Shown: in pieces, positions 38,557-41,936 of the stretch
Numbering within the stretch: position 1 is the stretch's first letter
How the letters are laid out: every line of letters begins with the position of its first letter
From: a virus
Length of the DNA: 41,936 bases
Direction: 5' to 3' (one strand)
Virus record (IMG/VR): IMGVR_UViG_3300036768_001265
Span: 1-41,936 of that record
Notes under the pieces: model-generated
What the model saw: the letters and a program-made list of their open reading frames with translations, nothing else
Databases searched by the model: none
Told to the model about the DNA's origin: nothing
Position numbers and translations under genes: made by a program

Positions 38557-40097
38557 TGGCGCAGCCACTTTTTTCAGCAAATCTTGACCTGCTCGTGACC
38601 GGGATTATGCCTGGGGTGAATGAAGAGCATGTGCCGCTGTGGGTGCGTGCTTATGATGTGATGATGGAAAACTCTGGCCTGCGTCCGATACCGGGCCTGG
38701 TTAGGCCGTATGTTGACAACGGATTTTTCGACGACCAGGATCCTCCACCGACCGGGCTGTTCGAGGACCAGCCTACGCTGTTCGACGACACTAGTAATCG
38801 CGTATTTTTGGATGCTATTAGCCCGGAGGCGGTTAAAGGCATCCACGTGCAAAAGCAGTCGGATGGAAGACTGCTGGTTGTTTGGGGCACGGCTACGTCG
38901 CTGTTTGCATTTGACTCAAATGGCGTGGCAAATGTGACTCGCACTTCCGGGCCGTATAACGGTAACACGTCTCCGTCTGATATTGTGGATGAGACGCATT
39001 GGAGTTTCGCGCAATGGGGTGACTGGGTCGTAGCGACTAACGGCGTGGACAAGCCGCAGGTCCTGAAATATCCTGCTCCTAAGTTTGTGGATTTAGCTGG
39101 ATTTCCTTGTAACTCCGCGCAACATGTGCGAGTGCTTGGGCCGCATTTGCTTGCGCTGAATTTAACTGGGACATATGCGCCGACTGGAACGGTGGTAGGC
39201 CCGAATGAGTTTTGCTGGTGCAAGGCGGACGACATTGAAGAGTGGAATCCTGGGGTAGCGCCGACTGCCGGGCTGTTGCCAATTCGGGATTTTGCCGGGC
39301 CGATTATTGCTGTTGAGCATTTGGGAAACGCACTGCTGGCCTATGGTGAAAGCGCGGTGCATGTGATTGAGTATGGCGGGCAGTTTTTGTTTACGGCTAA
39401 CAAAGGCGCTATTGGTGTAAGAGCGGTAAGTAAAAATTCTGTGGCCCCCGCAGGGGCACAGCACATCGTGCTGACACAGAATGGAATTTTGTCGTGTGAT
39501 GGGCAGAGTTTCCGCCCGCTTGCGTATCCAGCCCTGGGCGCGTGGCTTGAGGATGTAGTGGACTGGACGCAGAAAAGTAGGATTGTGCATGTTGTGGATG
39601 TGCGGCGGAGCAATGTTATGTGGACTCTGCCGGGGGTGGAACAAGACTTTGTTTTGGTGTATAACTGGCTGAGTGATAAGATCACTACGGCTTCCAGACC
39701 GTTTACAGCCGGAACCAGGGTGGAGTCTTTGTGGCGTCCACTCTGCGGCTTTTTCAACGGCGATATCAGAATGATGGTTGATGCTCCGGCAGATCGCGCG
39801 CCGGAGTTAATCACAAAGCCGCTGCTTGTCGGTAATAGGACTCTGCATAGTTTTATTGATGCGGTGGTTGGCCGGTGGTCTGGCGGCTCGGCGACAGTGC
39901 AAATTAGGTATGGCGAAAGCCAGAATGAATTGGATGCGCTCCCGTGGATCCCTCTTGGAAATTTCTCTGCTAAGGAGAATATTTTGTGGGCCATGAGGGA
40001 GACTATGTTTGTGCAATTGAGAATTTTTAGTAGTGGGGTTAAATGGTTGTTGACTGGGATTGAACTTATCGGGAAGCCGGGTGGAGGGAGGCTCTAA
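38556..40097 (+). CDS. Tail nozzle / stabilisation protein
   Basis: The ATG at 38556 overlaps the neck gene stop (TGATG). The 513-residue chain is a beta-propeller-like protein with repeated strands (RLLVVWGTATSLFAFDSNG, WVVATNGVDKPQVLKY, GRPLAYPALGAWLEDVVDW-like segment near residue 330) that resembles P22 gp10 and SU10-type nozzles. It would extend the short tail below the adaptor. Confidence 0.75.
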   Translation: MAQPLFSANLDLLVTGIMPGVNEEHVPLWVRAYDVMMENSGLRPIPGLVRPYVDNGFFDDQDPPPTGLFEDQPTLFDDTSNRVFLDAISPEAVKGIHVQKQSDGRLLVVWGTATSLFAFDSNGVANVTRTSGPYNGNTSPSDIVDETHWSFAQWGDWVVATNGVDKPQVLKYPAPKFVDLAGFPCNSAQHVRVLGPHLLALNLTGTYAPTGTVVGPNEFCWCKADDIEEWNPGVAPTAGLLPIRDFAGPIIAVEHLGNALLAYGESAVHVIEYGGQFLFTANKGAIGVRAVSKNSVAPAGAQHIVLTQNGILSCDGQSFRPLAYPALGAWLEDVVDWTQKSRIVHVVDVRRSNVMWTLPGVEQDFVLVYNWLSDKITTASRPFTAGTRVESLWRPLCGFFNGDIRMMVDAPADRAPELITKPLLVGNRTLHSFIDAVVGRWSGGSATVQIRYGESQNELDALPWIPLGNFSAKENILWAMRETMFVQLRIFSSGVKWLLTGIELIGKPGGGRL

Positions 40098-41374
40098 TGC
40101 CGCAGCATGATTTTAACATCGCAAATCAACTTTTTCCGCCGACTCGTGCGGATATCAACAACGCGCTTGTGGCGCTGGCGAGCAATTCTAGCGGCACAAC
40201 AGCGCCAGTCAGTCCGATTGCTGGGCAGTGGTGGGCGGATACTCAAAACAATGTAATGAAGTTCCGCAACAGCACCAACGATGCGTGGATCGAGTTATTC
40301 ACACTCGACGAGGGCACGATTGTGCAGCCGGTGACTGTGGAAACGGTCCCGGTTGGCACTATTGTAAGTTGGCCTGGTTTATTTGCTCCGGAAAAGTGGC
40401 ACCTTTGCGATGGGTCTGTGCTGAACCGGGCGGATTATCCTGGTCTTTTTAATGTGCTTGGGACCCGGTTTAACACTGGTGGTGAGACTAGTGCACAGTT
40501 CCGACTTCCCGACCTTCGAGGCAGGACAATTGTCGGGCGAGACGACATGGGCGGGGTGGCCGCCGGACGGGTGAGCCAGGGAGTGAGTGGCGTTAACGGG
40601 CTGCAGCTCGGCGCGACCGGTGGACATCAAGCGCTGCAGCAGCACTCGCATGACGTAACTATCGCAAGTGGCACGATTTCTGGCGTAACGGACTTTGCGG
40701 GAAATCACACGCACAGCACCAGTGGCGCTCTTGGCGGTGGAAACGGCATCGCCACTGTATGGACGCCGGGCAATTCAAATAACTATATGTTGCAGGCTGG
40801 CGGCTTTGGTTCCTACTTTACGGATCTTGCTGGACAGCATCAGCATAATTTCACGGCAAACCTAGCCAATGTCTCTGCTACGGCGCAGAGTTCTGGTGCT
40901 GGCAACGGGCAGAATATGCCGCCATGTATGGTGCTGAATTACATTATTTATACCGGTGGTGTGGGCGCCGAAGGCGATGGCGGCGGCGGCAATATTGAGC
41001 CTATTCTTAGTGGACTGGAAGCATATATGTTCGCGTGCTCGGATGAGACTACCGCTATTTCGGCGCCCGGAGAAGTTATTCGAATTAGGATGCCGTATGA
41101 GTTTGTCCCGACGGGTGCGCGTATTTACGTCAACAGCGCCGCGACTACAGGCACGTTTGAGGTTAGTGCGACAGTAAATGGCAACCCTATGTTCAGCACT
41201 AATCTGACGATTGATGCGTCAGAGCGGACAAGCAAAACGGCGGCTGTGCCGGCGGTTCTGGCTATCTCGAACATCGCGGATGACGCGGAGATTATTGTGA
41301 GTGTGGTGAACGCGGCGGACGGAACAGTGCGTGGGCTGAAGATGATTATTTATGGATATCGGGTAGTTAACTGA
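40097..41374 (+). CDS. Tail-collar-domain fibre protein
   Basis: This 425-residue protein carries a phage tail collar domain: VPVGTIVSWPGLFAPEKWHL, CDGS and FRLPDLRGRTIVG at about residues 75-150, followed by His-rich repeats (QQHSHDV, HTHST, QHQHNF) typical of fibre tips that bind metal ions. The C-terminal 100 residues are a beta domain (ARIYVNSAATTGTFEVSATV). It is a fibre or an attachment protein of the tail. Confidence 0.82.
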   Translation: MPQHDFNIANQLFPPTRADINNALVALASNSSGTTAPVSPIAGQWWADTQNNVMKFRNSTNDAWIELFTLDEGTIVQPVTVETVPVGTIVSWPGLFAPEKWHLCDGSVLNRADYPGLFNVLGTRFNTGGETSAQFRLPDLRGRTIVGRDDMGGVAAGRVSQGVSGVNGLQLGATGGHQALQQHSHDVTIASGTISGVTDFAGNHTHSTSGALGGGNGIATVWTPGNSNNYMLQAGGFGSYFTDLAGQHQHNFTANLANVSATAQSSGAGNGQNMPPCMVLNYIIYTGGVGAEGDGGGGNIEPILSGLEAYMFACSDETTAISAPGEVIRIRMPYEFVPTGARIYVNSAATTGTFEVSATVNGNPMFSTNLTIDASERTSKTAAVPAVLAISNIADDAEIIVSVVNAADGTVRGLKMIIYGYRVVN

Positions 41375-41936
41375 TGTGGCCTCAGCCTGAACATTTTAGG
41401 TCTCTCGAAGACTGGGCGAGGCGTTTGACGCAGGTTTTGCAGAGGCAAAATCTTGTCAAATGGCTAGCGGAAAGGTTCGAGGCCGGCAACAACATTACGC
41501 TTGCTTACAATCCTCGCAAAGACACGATTACTATCGCAGGGGCCGCCACTGCCACCGATTTAAGTTATAATCCTAGCACGCGACTGCTTGAGTCTTCGTC
41601 CGGGAATGACGTCACATTACCGCTTGTCACGGCGACAGAAGCTGGGCTTGCGCCAGCGTCGGGCGGCGGAACGACTAACTTTTTGCGGGCTGACGGAACC
41701 TGGGCGGCGCCTGCCATAAGTGGGAGTTTTACCGTCAAGGACGAGGGCACCGTTGTAGTCGCTAGTGCAACTAAGCTCAATTTTGTGGGTAGTGGCGTAA
41801 CTGCGACAGATGCGGGTAGCGGTGAAGCAAATATTTCAATTCCAGGTGCTAATGCGGAGGGCCGTGCCCATGTAGTGCCAAAACTTACGGATTTTACTTG
41901 GGTCAACCAGGGTCTGCTACGGCAACTCAACGTAGT
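41374..41936 (+). CDS. Tail-fibre protein, N-terminal part (open at window end)
   Basis: The ATG overlaps the stop of the collar-fibre gene. The first 50 residues (MWPQPEHFRSLEDWARRLTQ) may attach to the tail. Then comes the common fibre motif GGTTNFLRADGTWAAP, followed by a segment ending FTWVNQG. After that the frame reads LLRQLNVV, but a one-base shift near 41913 gives SATATQRS, which fits related fibres better. The missing C-terminus is very probably the open frame at 1-494. Confidence 0.7.
   Translation, partial: MWPQPEHFRSLEDWARRLTQVLQRQNLVKWLAERFEAGNNITLAYNPRKDTITIAGAATATDLSYNPSTRLLESSSGNDVTLPLVTATEAGLAPASGGGTTNFLRADGTWAAPAISGSFTVKDEGTVVVASATKLNFVGSGVTATDAGSGEANISIPGANAEGRAHVVPKLTDFTWVNQGLLRQLNV

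Overview
The window looks like a nearly complete genome of a lytic, short-tailed (podovirus-like) double-stranded DNA bacteriophage of about 42 kb that infects a Gram-negative host. The evidence is a T7-like large terminase, portal, scaffold and major capsid genes, neck and nozzle proteins but no sheath or tape-measure gene, giant internal virion (DNA ejection) proteins, and an overlapping inner/outer membrane spanin pair. I see no integrase, no convincing lysogeny repressor and no phage RNA polymerase, so host sigma factors probably read the promoters. The two ends of the window fall inside what appears to be one tail-fibre gene (3' part at 1-494, 5' part at 41374-41936), which suggests a circular or circularly permuted molecule opened inside that gene.

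Layout. The late arm is on the + strand: 25548 to 41936 and on through 1-7186. It runs: HTH protein (possible small terminase), PD-(D/E)XK nuclease, holin-like protein, lysis protein, LamG/discoidin fibre, spanins, terL, a HEXXH metallopeptidase, a lytic transglycosylase, portal, scaffold, capsid, neck, nozzle, fibres and internal virion proteins. The early arm is on the - strand, 25137 down to 7218. It holds many small unknown genes, a Csx16-like small protein, a UvrD-type helicase, a pentapeptide-repeat protein, a Cas4-like nuclease, a Sak4-like ATPase, a tRNA-Leu(UAA), a possible ssDNA-binding protein, a ParB-methyltransferase fusion, a family-A DNA polymerase split over two genes, a DUF3987-like helicase ATPase and an HNH endonuclease. 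The arms converge on a hairpin terminator at 7191-7208 and diverge from a promoter region at 25138-25547.

Most striking features. (1) Seven copies of a 30-bp dyad element (two 13-base arms around four A/T bases) sit at module borders on both strands. One overlaps the -10 box of a strong promoter and another abuts a -35 box, so a phage operator or punctuation system is likely. (2) The promoter-proximal early genes (about 22.1-25.2 kb) are written as an almost unbroken chain of short perfect inverted repeats within coding sequence. (3) The polymerase is broken inside its proofreading exonuclease domain, with a uracil-DNA-glycosylase domain on the first half and three small genes in the gap. (4) The 95-residue protein at 21124-21411 resembles the CRISPR-associated Csx16 (VVA1548) family, so it is a candidate type III anti-CRISPR.

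The early genes together give replication (helicase, split polymerase), recombination (Sak4-like ATPase, Cas4-like nuclease, possible SSB), nucleotide hygiene (MazG-like, deoxyribosyltransferase-like, UDG) and DNA modification (ParB-MTase). The late genes make, fill and release the virion. Functions rest on motifs read by eye; no database search was possible.
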